Positions 21,420 to 29,462 of a stretch of DNA of 64,000 nt are shown one piece after another; the stretch's first letter is position 1; each line of letters begins with the position of its first letter. A program made the position numbers and the translations under genes. This DNA comes from Pseudomonas gingeri (GTDB lineage: Bacteria > Pseudomonadota > Gammaproteobacteria > Pseudomonadales > Pseudomonadaceae). The notes beneath the pieces are model-generated. The model was not told the origin of the DNA. It did no database searches and was given only the letters and a program-made list of their open reading frames with translations. The stretch is from contig NZ_JACAOS010000015.1 of NCBI RefSeq assembly GCF_013386165.1, forward strand, positions 186,001-250,000, given 5' to 3'.

Positions 21420-22421
21420 TCAACCGGCGCTGGTCGGGGTGGCGCGCTGGAAACGGGCGGGCTCGAAGCGCCACCCCGGTGTCGCCGCACACCTGTGCCC
21501 CAACCAGCAGCCACGCCCCAGGCCTTGTGGCGCCCCCAAGCGCAGACCTGGCCGCTGCCCCGACTCCAGACGCAGATCGAGATCCCACTGCAAAGCCGGA
21601 CCGACATAACACTCGACCAGTTGGCACAAGGCTTCGAAGTAACGCCCTCCGGGTAGCAGGTGCTGATAGTCCGCCCAGGACAACGGCCCCAGGTGCAGGC
21701 AGAAACCGTGCTGGATATTCCACAACCGCCGCCCCAGCAACGCAGCCCCGCCCAGCCGCGCCGACTCGCGCCGCCGGCCCAGTTGCAAGCGCTCATCGAA
21801 GGCCAGGACGGTCCGATGCCGGCCCAGGGTGCTCAGTGCGACCGGCAGGCGCAGCAGATCCCGAACCAGGGCCAGCAAGCCGGCGGCACTGCGGCGTTGA
21901 TCAATCAATTGCGGCGCGTAGAAGCGCGTGGCGCTGGGCAAGGCACGGGACTCACCCGGAGAGAACGCCGACACATAGTCGGCAAAGCGGTCGTCGGCCG
22001 GGCGATCGGCCCAGACCACTGGCCGCACCCGCGCCCAGCTTCGATAAAGCAGGCTCAGCAGGCGGTGATGAAACACGTCGAGAAAGTTCGCCAGGGTACT
22101 GTCGCCATGGTTGATCTGGCGCGACAGCACATCTTCGCTGAAATGCAGGGGCATCGGCCCGTTCGCCCCCGTCAGGCCGAAGAAGTTCACCGCCAGCAAC
22201 GCGGCACGGCCCTCGCGCAGGCGCAGTTGGGCGATCATCGCCGGCTCGAAGGCCAGCGAGACGTGCTGCGCCAGGCGCAACGGGTCGTCACCCAGGCGCT
22301 GCGCGGTGCCCCAGCGCGGCACATCGGGGTAAGTGCGCTCGAGCAAACGCAGCGCGGCGAAAAAGTCGTAGCGCCAGGGCTGCGCGACCAGGTCGGGCGG
22401 TGGGTCTACCAGATCATGCAT
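21420..22421 (-). CDS. tssG: Type VI baseplate protein TssG
   Basis: A 333-residue baseplate wedge subunit. The N-terminal WRYDFFAALRLLERTYP and the following VNFFGLTGANGPMPLHFSE are the family signatures. WNIQHGFCLHLGPLSWADY matches the C-terminal conserved block. It overlaps the end of tssF by 16 bp, consistent with the obligatory TssF-TssG complex. The final 20 to 30 residues are not conserved in character. Confidence 0.93.
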   Translation of the reverse strand: MHDLVDPPPDLVAQPWRYDFFAALRLLERTYPDVPRWGTAQRLGDDPLRLAQHVSLAFEPAMIAQLRLREGRAALLAVNFFGLTGANGPMPLHFSEDVLSRQINHGDSTLANFLDVFHHRLLSLLYRSWARVRPVVWADRPADDRFADYVSAFSPGESRALPSATRFYAPQLIDQRRSAAGLLALVRDLLRLPVALSTLGRHRTVLAFDERLQLGRRRESARLGGAALLGRRLWNIQHGFCLHLGPLSWADYQHLLPGGRYFEALCQLVECYVGPALQWDLDLRLESGQRPGLRLGAPQGLGRGCWLGHRCAATPGWRFEPARFQRATPTSAG

Positions 22422-24271
22422 TGACCCGCCCTCGCCTGCCAGGTCTTGATCAGCCCTCGGCTCACACTGTGCAACTCGGTCTGCATAAAGGCATTGAGCG
22501 CGGCATAACGAACAAAAAAACGCTCCAGCGCGGCGCCGAACAGATAGGTCCCGGTGCCTTCGCAGGCGGCGTCGTCGAGGACCAGGGTCAAGTTCAGGCC
22601 GCGACCGAAGGCCACCGGTCCGGCCCCGGGCAAGCGCCGGGTGACGACCTGCGCGCGCAACGAGACAATGCCTTGCAGCAACTTGTGCCGACTGCTGTCG
22701 TCCTCGGGCAGGTAATGCGCCAACAGCTCGCGCAAGGCCTGGGCCCCGGCTGCACCCTCGCGGTGAGCCAGGGGCAGGTAGTTACGCGACAGCTGTCGCA
22801 CCACCTGCCATTGCCGGTCGCCCTGGGACGGCGCAGACAGCGGTCGCGAGGGGCCGGCCACACAACGGATCGCCAGCACCGGGGCGCCCACGTCGAGGAC
22901 AAAGTCGGTGTTGCCCGCCCCCAGGGGCAGGCGCAAAGGCAGGTCTCGGTTGGAGCACAGCACGTCCACCGCCAGGCGCTGCAACTCGGCGCCCGCCTCC
23001 AGCGCCACCACCAGGCTGGCGTCATAGCCGCGATAACGCCGCTGCCCGTCGACAAAACGCTGTGGAACGCGACTGGGCGTACGCTGCATCTGGTAGAAAC
23101 CCGCCAGGCGACGATCATCCGCGTCCAGCCGTTGCGGGGCATACAACGGCAGGATGACCTGGCGCTCCTTGGAGCCGGCGGCATAACCATGGACCGCCAG
23201 CACCTCCTGGATCTCGTAGGCGAGTGGCCGGGCCTTGTCGACCACCAGTGGCAAATCATGCCGATAAGGATCGACGACAATACGCTCGACCCGCTTGCGG
23301 AACAGGTTGATCACCGGCACGCAGAACAGGCCGAAGTGACTGGCATTGAGCAGCGCCGACAAGGGTTGTGACAGGGGCGCGAAGACCACCACCAGCTCCA
23401 GGCTGCGCGCCGGACAATTGCGCAACGCCGGCCCCAGGCCACCCAGGCTGACAAAGCGTTCACCCTCGGCGAAGGCGAGAAAGGTCTTGAGCTGCGCACA
23501 CACCGCGTCACTGTTCAACGATCGCGCATACTGGCTGGAAGGAGGACCCGGCTGCGGCTGGCGGATATGCTCGGGGTCGATCCGCGAACTCCACCCGCCC
23601 TCGCCTTCGCCGCAACGCACGAACAGGCCTTCGGCGCGGGTCAGCAAGGCTTCCTGGACGGCCAGCGGCAGCGAGTCGTCGCCGCGCAGAAAAAGCGTCA
23701 ACTCCTCCAGCGCCAGTTGCTCGAAAGACACCCCGGCAGTGGTCCGCAGGCGCAGGCGCAGGGCGCCGCCGTCCTGCCTGAGCACACTGGCGGGCAAGCC
23801 CTTGAGCAGCCCGGCGCTGGGCAAGTAATCGGCCGACTCCAGCGCCAGGGGCCAGAGCGTCACCGGGCGCAGGCTGCGAAATTCGCAACGAGGGTCTTGC
23901 CCGGCCGTTTCGCCCAACGAGCGCACCACGCTATCGGCCGGCAAGGTGAACCCCGAGACCAGCGATCCCTCCTGCAAATCCGGGGAAAACTGCAGCACCG
24001 CCATGGACGGCACCGGCAACAACTGCTGCGGTTGCACCAGCTCCAGCAGGCTCTCGGTAAAACGCGGGAATTCAGCCTCCATTTGCAGTTGCACACGGGC
24101 GGTGAGAAAACTCAGCCCCTCCAGCAAGCGCTCCACCGACGGGTCGGTCACCTCCTCGGGGCGCAGCCCCAGGGTGGCGGCAATCTTCGGATAGTCCTCG
24201 GCAAACTCGGCACCGGCTTCACGCAGGAAACTCAGCTCACGTTCGTAATGCCGCAGCAACCGCTCATCCAT
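22406..24271 (-). CDS. tssF: Type VI baseplate protein TssF
   Basis: A 621-residue baseplate wedge subunit and partner of TssG. The beginning MDERLLRHYERELSFLREAG matches the family start, which decides for ATG 24271 over the in-frame ATG at 24289. DPSVERLLEGLSFLTARVQ and LPVPSMAVLQFSP are further conserved segments. The start overlaps tssE by 8 bp. No Shine-Dalgarno is visible, suggesting coupling to tssE. Confidence 0.94.
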   Translation of the reverse strand: MDERLLRHYERELSFLREAGAEFAEDYPKIAATLGLRPEEVTDPSVERLLEGLSFLTARVQLQMEAEFPRFTESLLELVQPQQLLPVPSMAVLQFSPDLQEGSLVSGFTLPADSVVRSLGETAGQDPRCEFRSLRPVTLWPLALESADYLPSAGLLKGLPASVLRQDGGALRLRLRTTAGVSFEQLALEELTLFLRGDDSLPLAVQEALLTRAEGLFVRCGEGEGGWSSRIDPEHIRQPQPGPPSSQYARSLNSDAVCAQLKTFLAFAEGERFVSLGGLGPALRNCPARSLELVVVFAPLSQPLSALLNASHFGLFCVPVINLFRKRVERIVVDPYRHDLPLVVDKARPLAYEIQEVLAVHGYAAGSKERQVILPLYAPQRLDADDRRLAGFYQMQRTPSRVPQRFVDGQRRYRGYDASLVVALEAGAELQRLAVDVLCSNRDLPLRLPLGAGNTDFVLDVGAPVLAIRCVAGPSRPLSAPSQGDRQWQVVRQLSRNYLPLAHREGAAGAQALRELLAHYLPEDDSSRHKLLQGIVSLRAQVVTRRLPGAGPVAFGRGLNLTLVLDDAACEGTGTYLFGAALERFFVRYAALNAFMQTELHSVSRGLIKTWQARAGQCMIW

Positions 24272-24758
24272 GGGCAGACGGGCGGCCATAGGGACGGACC
24301 CGCACCTCACCGCTCTCGATGTTCCAGGCTGACTCCAGGCGGAAGGCGTGCAACGCATCGAGGCCGCGGATCTCACCTTCGATCAGAAAATTCAGGCTGG
24401 CGCAGCAGGCCCTCGCCGACAGCAGCTGCACCGCGACGCTATAACGCAGAATGCGCGGTTCGAAATCCAGGACGATTTCACGGATGCGGCTCTCGAGCTT
24501 CTGCGTATCGATGCTCGACAGCACCACCCCCGCCAGGTTGCCCAGTCCGTAGTTGAGCACCGAACGGGTGACGTGGGGCTGACTGCCCAGCGGGCAAATC
24601 GCCCCGAGGCCGGTGGCATTGAACAACAAGGTGAGATCCCGGCACAGGTGTTCCAGCTCTTGCTGCGCGCCCGCTCCTGCCCGGCGCCGGGTCACCTGTT
24701 CGCCAGGGTTCGCGGGACGCAGCAGGCGTTCGAGCAGTGGTGTCATGGACGTGTTCAT
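24264..24758 (-). CDS. tssE: Type VI baseplate protein TssE (gp25-like)
   Basis: A 164-residue gp25-like baseplate protein from which sheath assembly starts. The signature E-x-x-I-R-x-x-I-x-x-F-E-P-R is present as ESRIREIVLDFEPRI. LNYGLGNLAGV matches the preceding conserved block. ATG 24758 has AGGAGG seven bases upstream, the best ribosome site in this part of the cluster. It lies between hcp (70-bp gap) and tssF (overlap). Confidence 0.93.
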   Translation of the reverse strand: MNTSMTPLLERLLRPANPGEQVTRRRAGAGAQQELEHLCRDLTLLFNATGLGAICPLGSQPHVTRSVLNYGLGNLAGVVLSSIDTQKLESRIREIVLDFEPRILRYSVAVQLLSARACCASLNFLIEGEIRGLDALHAFRLESAWNIESGEVRVRPYGRPSAHG

Positions 24759-24828
24759 GAAAATCCTCCTGAAAAACCCCAGGCACCGGCGCATCCCGCA
24801 GCAGGCTGCAGGATCCGCCGACGTTCGA

Positions 24829-25302
24829 TCACACGGTGGTATTGCTGAGCAGGTTGTAGCTCTTTTCAAGTTCGGCAACCGACTTGCCGTCAACGAAGTG
24901 TTTGTACTTGTACTTCATGGAGGTGAAGCTGATCTGGAAGGTCTCGGTCGGACGGTCGCTGCCACCGCTGATGGAGTAGCTGCTGATGATCGGTGCGGTC
25001 AGCGTGAACTCGACGTAGGGTTCGTTCTTGCTGGTCGAGCTGCCGCTGGTCTGGATGACCCGCAGGGTCGCCTCTTCCAGGGACTTGCCGCTGACCGACT
25101 CGATAAACAGATTGGGCGAGGCGATATCGGTGGTCTTGTTCAAGGTGATCTCGGTGACATGGCCGACACTCGGCTCACGGTCATTGCCAATGGCAATCGA
25201 ACGACCGCTGCTGAATCCCCAGGAGTCGATCACGATCCAGCCCTGGTGATCCTTCTCCTGGCAGTTCCCCTTAATCTCGGTTTTGAATTTCAATACAATC
25301 AT
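24829..25302 (-). CDS. hcp: Type VI tube protein Hcp (TssD)
   Basis: A 157-residue hexameric ring protein that stacks into the inner tube. The conserved block SVGHVTEITLNKTTDIASP and the C-terminal ISFTSMKYKYKHF identify it. It contains no effector fusion. ATG 25302 is preceded by GGAG. It stands between tssC and tssE with gaps of about 70 bp on both sides, larger than elsewhere in the cluster, leaving room for separate control of its level, though no terminator or promoter is evident there. Confidence 0.95.
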   Translation of the reverse strand: MIVLKFKTEIKGNCQEKDHQGWIVIDSWGFSSGRSIAIGNDREPSVGHVTEITLNKTTDIASPNLFIESVSGKSLEEATLRVIQTSGSSTSKNEPYVEFTLTAPIISSYSISGGSDRPTETFQISFTSMKYKYKHFVDGKSVAELEKSYNLLSNTTV

Positions 25303-25373
25303 GCGGACTCCAACATTTATTTGAATGGTTAAGCACCTGTTCCGAGGCCAGGCCCCGGTCGGGCGTGAACCCC

Positions 25374-26864
25374 TCAGCCTTTGACCGAGGGCAGTTGGGA
25401 GACCAGTCGCAGGGATACGCTCAGGCCTTCCAATTGATAGTGGGGACGCAGGAAAAACTTGGCCTGGTAAAAGCCCGGGCTGCCGTCCACTTCCTGCACC
25501 ACCACTTCGGCACCCGCCAGCGGTTTGCGCGCCTTGTCGGCATCGCTGGCGGTTGCCGGGTTATGCTCGACGTACTTGACAATCCAATTGTTGAGCCAGA
25601 TCTCCATGTCTTCGCGCTCACTGAAGGAGCCGATCTTGTCGCGCACGATGCACTTGAGGTAATGGGCAAAGCGGCAGGTGGCGAACAGGTACGGCAACCT
25701 CGCCGCCAACTGCGCATTGGCGGTGGCGTCGGGGTCGTCGTATTCCTGGGGACAGTGCAAGGACTGCGCGCCGATAAACGCCGCCAGCGAGGTGTTCTTG
25801 CAATGCACCAGGGGCATGAAGCCATTCTTGGCCAACTCCACTTCGCGCCGATCACTGATGGCGACCTCGGTCGGGCAGGTCATGTCGACGCCGCCCTCCT
25901 CGGTCGGATAGGTGTGTACCGGCAGGCCGCTGATGGCGCCGCCGGACTCGATACCGCGAATCCGCGAGCACCAGCCGTACTCCTTGAAGGAGCGGTTGAT
26001 ATTGATCCCCATGGCATACGCGGCATTGCTCCACAGGTAGTTCTGTGCCTGACCTTCGGTGACTTCCTCGAAGGCGAACTCCTCCACCGGCGCGGTGCGC
26101 GCGCCGTAGGGAATACGCCCGAGGAAACGCGGCATGGTCAGGCCGATATAGCGTGAATCCTCGGAGCGCCGCAGGTTGCGCCAGGCAGCGTGCTCCGGGG
26201 TAAGGAAGAGTTTGCTCAGGTCGCGGGGGTTGGCGACCTCGCGCCAGGAGTCCATCAGCATCACCGCCGGCGACGCCGCGCTGATCAGCGGCGCATGGGC
26301 CGCCGCGGCGATCTTCGCCAGTGAGGCCAGCAGTTCCACATCCGGCGGGCTGTTGTCGAAATAGAAATCGGCGATCAGCACGCCGAACGGCTCGCCGCCC
26401 AGCTGTCCGTACTCATGCTCGTAGATCTTCTTGAACAGCGGGCTCTGGTCCCAGGCCGCGCCCTTGAACTTCTTCAGCTCGCGGGCCACTTCGTCCTTGG
26501 CGACGTTGAGGAAGCGGATCTTGAGTTTCTCATCGGTCTCGGTGTTGCTCACCAGATAATCGAGGCCACGCCAGGCCGCTTCCACGGCCTGGAAATCCGG
26601 GTGATGGAGAATGTCATTGACCTGCGCCGACAGCCGAGCGTCGATTTCGCCGATCAGCGCCTGAATGGTGCCGAGGGTGTCGTGGGCGATCAGATGGGTC
26701 GTGCGCAGCGCCTGTTGAGCCAGGGTCTGCACCGCACTCTCGATGGCTTCGCGCACCGGTTCGCCACGGGGCTTGAACTCGCGTTGCAGCAGGTCGTTGA
26801 ATTCACTGGGCGACAGTTCGACCGCCGGATCGATGCCGGACTGATTCTGAGGGGTGACGGACAC
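25374..26864 (-). CDS. tssC: Type VI sheath large subunit TssC
   Basis: A 496-residue contractile sheath protein. Strong family blocks include FQAVEAAWRGLDYLV, FGVLIADFYFD, EEVTEGQAQNYLWSNAAYA, FATCRFAHYLKCIVRDKIG and the C-terminal GFYQAKFFLRPHYQLEGL. The start is a GTG at 26864 preceded by AGG at about ten bases. No ATG close by fits the family beginning. The C-terminal residues pair with TssB to form the sheath handshake. Confidence 0.96.
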   Translation of the reverse strand: MSVTPQNQSGIDPAVELSPSEFNDLLQREFKPRGEPVREAIESAVQTLAQQALRTTHLIAHDTLGTIQALIGEIDARLSAQVNDILHHPDFQAVEAAWRGLDYLVSNTETDEKLKIRFLNVAKDEVARELKKFKGAAWDQSPLFKKIYEHEYGQLGGEPFGVLIADFYFDNSPPDVELLASLAKIAAAAHAPLISAASPAVMLMDSWREVANPRDLSKLFLTPEHAAWRNLRRSEDSRYIGLTMPRFLGRIPYGARTAPVEEFAFEEVTEGQAQNYLWSNAAYAMGININRSFKEYGWCSRIRGIESGGAISGLPVHTYPTEEGGVDMTCPTEVAISDRREVELAKNGFMPLVHCKNTSLAAFIGAQSLHCPQEYDDPDATANAQLAARLPYLFATCRFAHYLKCIVRDKIGSFSEREDMEIWLNNWIVKYVEHNPATASDADKARKPLAGAEVVVQEVDGSPGFYQAKFFLRPHYQLEGLSVSLRLVSQLPSVKG

Positions 26865-26902
26865 GGGTATTTACCTGTTTCAGGGAGCGATCATCGAAGG
26901 CA

Positions 26903-27418
26903 TCAGTCTTCGGACTCGGTGGCAGGCGGCTTGGCCTGGGCCAGCAGCGACTGCATCAGCGCCGGGTTTTCCAGCAACTTGGCCATCAGTTGCTCGGCGC
27001 CGCTCTTGCCGTCCATGTAGGTCAGCAGGTTGGCCAGCTGGTTGCGCGCCTCCAGCAACTCACGCAGCGGCTCGACATTGCGGGCCACGGCGCCGGGCGA
27101 GAAGTCATCCATGCTCTTGAAAGCGAGTGACACCGCCATCTGCCCTTCCCCGGTCAGTTGGTTGGGCACACTGATGCGGACCTGAGGTTCGATGGCCGCC
27201 ATGCGCTCATCAAAGTTGTCGATATCGATTTCCAGGAACTTGCGCTCGGCCACCGCTGGCAGGTCGGCACGGTTGGCCCCCGAGAGGTCGGCGAACACAC
27301 CGTTGACAAAGGGAATCTCGATGGTCTTTTCGGCGCCGTACAACTCGACGTCATATTCGATCTGGACCCGTGGCGCACGGTTGCGCCCAATGAATTTCTG
27401 GCTGTTGTTATTGGACAT
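26903..27418 (-). CDS. tssB: Type VI sheath small subunit TssB
   Basis: A 171-residue contractile sheath protein and partner of TssC. RVQIEYDVELYGAEK, ELPFVNGVFADLSG-like sequence and KFLEIDIDNFDERM are the conserved parts. The C-terminal third is helical, the region that ClpV recognises in systems that have it. ATG 27418 follows AGG at eight bases; an upstream in-frame TTG at 27427 is less likely. It precedes tssC by 38 bp. Confidence 0.95.
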   Translation of the reverse strand: MSNNNSQKFIGRNRAPRVQIEYDVELYGAEKTIEIPFVNGVFADLSGANRADLPAVAERKFLEIDIDNFDERMAAIEPQVRISVPNQLTGEGQMAVSLAFKSMDDFSPGAVARNVEPLRELLEARNQLANLLTYMDGKSGAEQLMAKLLENPALMQSLLAQAKPPATESED

Positions 27419-27447
27419 AGAGATCAACCTGAACAGGGAGAGAAGTG

Positions 27448-28467
27448 TTAGTCATTGGCGATACCGCCCAGGGCGTGCAAGTCGGCGAGACTGCCCGGCA
27501 CCAGTTCGGCGATCGCTTCGAGAAAACTCATGGTGGCCAGCCGACGCGTCCTGGCCGCCAGCAAGGGCACCGGACTCGACGGTTCGTGGTGGGCGTAATA
27601 GGCGCAAATGGCGTCCAGGGCACGGACCACGTCTTCGCGGGACTGGCAGACGCCACTCCAGGTGGTCGGAGCTCGACAAGTCGCATCGGCGGCCAACACC
27701 GCCAGTGGCGAGTCGTCGGCCGGCGGCGGCAAGACGGCACGGCAACGCTCTTCGGCGACGCGGCACCACTTGTCCAGGGTCCGCCCGAGTCCACCCAGGG
27801 GGGAAATACCGGGCGCCGCGATTTTTTCCTCCAGGCAAACGCCGATCTGCGCGATCAACTCGACCAGAGCCCTCAACAAGAGCAGGTTTTCAACCAGCTC
27901 GGCGCGGGCCTGGGATTCGATCAGGCCGCCCAGGCGTGCCAGTCCCTGAGTCCGGGCCTCCTCATCAGCGGACTCGGCAATGCAGGCCAGATCGGCCAGA
28001 CGCAGCGGCTCAAGCCCCATGGTGCTGCCCAGTTGCTGACGCTTGAGCACCAGGACCACGCTGGTCGGTACCGCCAACTCAGCGAGGGTATTGAGCCGCA
28101 TCAGCGGATCGTGATCGTCTTCGGCCAGGAGCTGCGGATGAACATCGTCCCAGCGCTCACGCAGCAGGTTGTCGATCAGCCGCAACCCGTCGATAAAACC
28201 GGACAGCCCCTGCAACTCCAGCAAAGCCCGCGCCAGACAGACGGCCACCCGCAAGTCGAGGGACTCTTCCAGCAGTGTCAGGCACAGCGAGCGTACCCGC
28301 TGCCAGTCCACGGGCGTCGCGGGATAAACATGATCGCCGTATTGAACTTCATTGCCGCCGTCTATTTCTTGTAACAGTTGAATAAAGTCTGCGCGGTATT
28401 CCAAGTTTGCTCCGCAGGCTCTGTCAGGCAGGGTATTAATATAAGGAATCAGTTCTTTTATCGACAT
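27448..28467 (-). CDS. tssA: Type VI protein TssA (ImpA N-terminal domain)
   Basis: First gene of the cluster, a 339-residue TssA-type protein that starts or caps sheath assembly. The N-terminal ImpA domain is clear: PCGANLEYR-like (RACGANLEYRADF) near residue 20, VDWQRVRSLCLTLL and VAVCLARALLELQG. The C-terminal part ends with SFLEAIAELVPGSLADLHAL, the short TssA form without a long extension. ATG 28467 follows a weak GGA. The palindrome at 28600-28613 is about 135 bp upstream. Confidence 0.9.
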   Translation of the reverse strand: MSIKELIPYINTLPDRACGANLEYRADFIQLLQEIDGGNEVQYGDHVYPATPVDWQRVRSLCLTLLEESLDLRVAVCLARALLELQGLSGFIDGLRLIDNLLRERWDDVHPQLLAEDDHDPLMRLNTLAELAVPTSVVLVLKRQQLGSTMGLEPLRLADLACIAESADEEARTQGLARLGGLIESQARAELVENLLLLRALVELIAQIGVCLEEKIAAPGISPLGGLGRTLDKWCRVAEERCRAVLPPPADDSPLAVLAADATCRAPTTWSGVCQSREDVVRALDAICAYYAHHEPSSPVPLLAARTRRLATMSFLEAIAELVPGSLADLHALGGIAND

Positions 28468-28599
28468 ATTCCAACCCCATGAAAGATGCCCAGCAGGCAC
28501 GCTAAACCACAATGAAAGCCGTTAAGCCCAGGCGCCTGTGCACACGGCAAGTCAGGCGTTGCGTGGATTCACTCTAGTCAAAGGGGGGGAACGAAAACA

Positions 28600-28613
28600 T
28601 AGGAATAGTCCTA
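28600..28613. promoter_or_regulatory. Palindrome upstream of tssA, candidate response-regulator site
   Basis: TAGGAATAGTCCTA is a TAGGA-N4-TCCTA inverted repeat, a size and symmetry usual for dimeric LuxR-type response regulators. It is about 135 bp upstream of tssA. A degenerate copy lies before the response regulator gene at the other end of the cluster. Confidence 0.5.
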
Positions 28614-28808
28614 GATCGGACAGCCGCGAAGTTCCCTATCAACGGCGATTAATAGCGACTGTTTGCAACGTCGAATGACAGTGCAAATAAGAAAGTTATA
28701 TGACCGGGTTCAAACATCCACAGGACGCGGAAGGTGCAATAAGCCGCCAACAGGGTTTTATTTCAAATCGACACCCGAAGCGCGGGTAGCCGTTGACAAA
28801 AAACAGGC

Positions 28809-28834
28809 AAAAAAAAGCCCCGGCAAGCCGGGGC
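28809..28834 (-). terminator. Rho-independent terminator of the tRNA Val-Asp-Asp transcript
   Basis: A perfect 8-bp stem GCCCCGGC/GCCGGGGC with a 2-base loop is followed on the minus strand by eight T residues. It lies directly downstream of the second tRNA-Asp. Confidence 0.9.
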
Positions 28835-28877
28835 ATTTTCTTTGCTTCAAGGAGTTCAAGGGCCTTGAATCGGTGTA

Positions 28878-28954
28878 TGGCGCAGCGGACGGGACTCGAA
28901 CCCGCGACCCCCGGCGTGACAGGCCGGTATTCTAACCGACTGAACTACCGCTGC
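28878..28954 (-). tRNA. tRNA-Asp (GTC)
   Basis: A 77-nt cloverleaf with encoded CCA. Acceptor stem GCAGCGG pairs with CCGCTGC, anticodon GTC sits in the loop CTGTCAC, and the T arm GGTTCGAGTCC is standard. It is identical to the copy at 29063-29139. Confidence 0.97.
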
Positions 28955-29062
28955 GTATCGCTCGGACTTGCGTCCGTTGAAACCTTTGAAATCTTGAAAC
29001 CCGTGATCGAGAAGCTTCGGTGCTTTTCAATCGCAGACCGCACAAGGCGACCTGTACAAATA

Positions 29063-29139
29063 TGGCGCAGCGGACGGGACTCGAACCCGCGACCCCCGGC
29101 GTGACAGGCCGGTATTCTAACCGACTGAACTACCGCTGC
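29063..29139 (-). tRNA. tRNA-Asp (GTC), second copy
   Basis: Same 77-nt sequence as the copy at 28878-28954, with CCA encoded. The spacer between the two copies is 108 bp. Confidence 0.97.
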
Positions 29140-29196
29140 GCGTCGGTTGGAGGCTCCTTGCGGAACATCCGATTCTCTTGCGAGAAGCTCAACGAA

Positions 29197-29272
29197 TGGT
29201 GGGTGATGACGGGATCGAACCGCCGACCCTCTGCTTGTAAGGCAGATGCTCTCCCGGCTGAGCTAATCACCC
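29197..29272 (-). tRNA. tRNA-Val (TAC)
   Basis: A 76-nt tRNA with encoded CCA and acceptor stem GGGTGAT/ATCACCC. The anticodon loop CTTACAA gives TAC, reading valine codons. It is first in the minus-strand tRNA transcript. Confidence 0.97.
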
Positions 29273-29377
29273 TTTGCTTCGTTGAGGCCGCGAAATTTAC
29301 GCAGGTAGCGGACCTAAGTCAATAGCCCGCTTGAAGTTTTTTTCAAAAACAGCTTCGAGCCACAAGCTTCAGGCGCC

Positions 29378-29428
29378 AAGTCAAAGGATGCGAGAGGCTG
29401 CGGCAGCCTCACCGATTGGCTTTGACTT
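29378..29428. repeat. Nested inverted repeat downstream of metZ
   Basis: AAGTCAAAG (29378-29386) pairs perfectly with CTTTGACTT (29420-29428), and inside it GAGGCTGC pairs with GCAGCCTC. Flanking CAAGCTT-type words extend the symmetry. It may end the metZ transcript but has no T run. Confidence 0.5.
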
Positions 29429-29462
29429 GCAGCTTGCCGCTCAAAGCTTTCAGCTGTTCCAA

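Larger units (their letters stand above)
12678..28467 (-). other. Type VI secretion cluster tssA-B-C-hcp-E-F-G-PAAR-vgrG-J-K-L-M
   Basis: Thirteen genes run in one direction with small gaps or overlaps, consistent with a single transcript from upstream of tssA. Twelve are core components: sheath TssB/C, tube Hcp, baseplate TssE/F/G/K, spike VgrG, membrane complex TssJ/L/M and TssA. The thirteenth is a DUF4280 PAAR-like protein. Absent are the sheath-recycling ATPase ClpV, a phosphorylation pathway (Fha, PpkA, PppA), Tag accessory genes and any obvious toxin-immunity pair. Confidence 0.95.
28468..28877. other. 410-bp gap before tssA
   Basis: No gene is seen. It should hold the promoter of the type VI operon. 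It contains the TAGGA-N4-TCCTA palindrome and, at the far side, the terminator of the tRNA cluster at 28809-28834. No sigma54 -24/-12 pair (GG-N10-GC) stood out on the minus strand. Confidence 0.6.

Noticed and set aside
28468..28660. Sigma54 promoter before tssA
   Set aside because: No TGGC-N8-TTGC-type pair was found on the minus strand, and no sigma54 activator gene accompanies the cluster.
28663..29325. Short open frames across the tRNA-Asp and tRNA-Val genes
   Set aside because: They read through tRNA sequence and repeat because the tRNA genes are duplicated.
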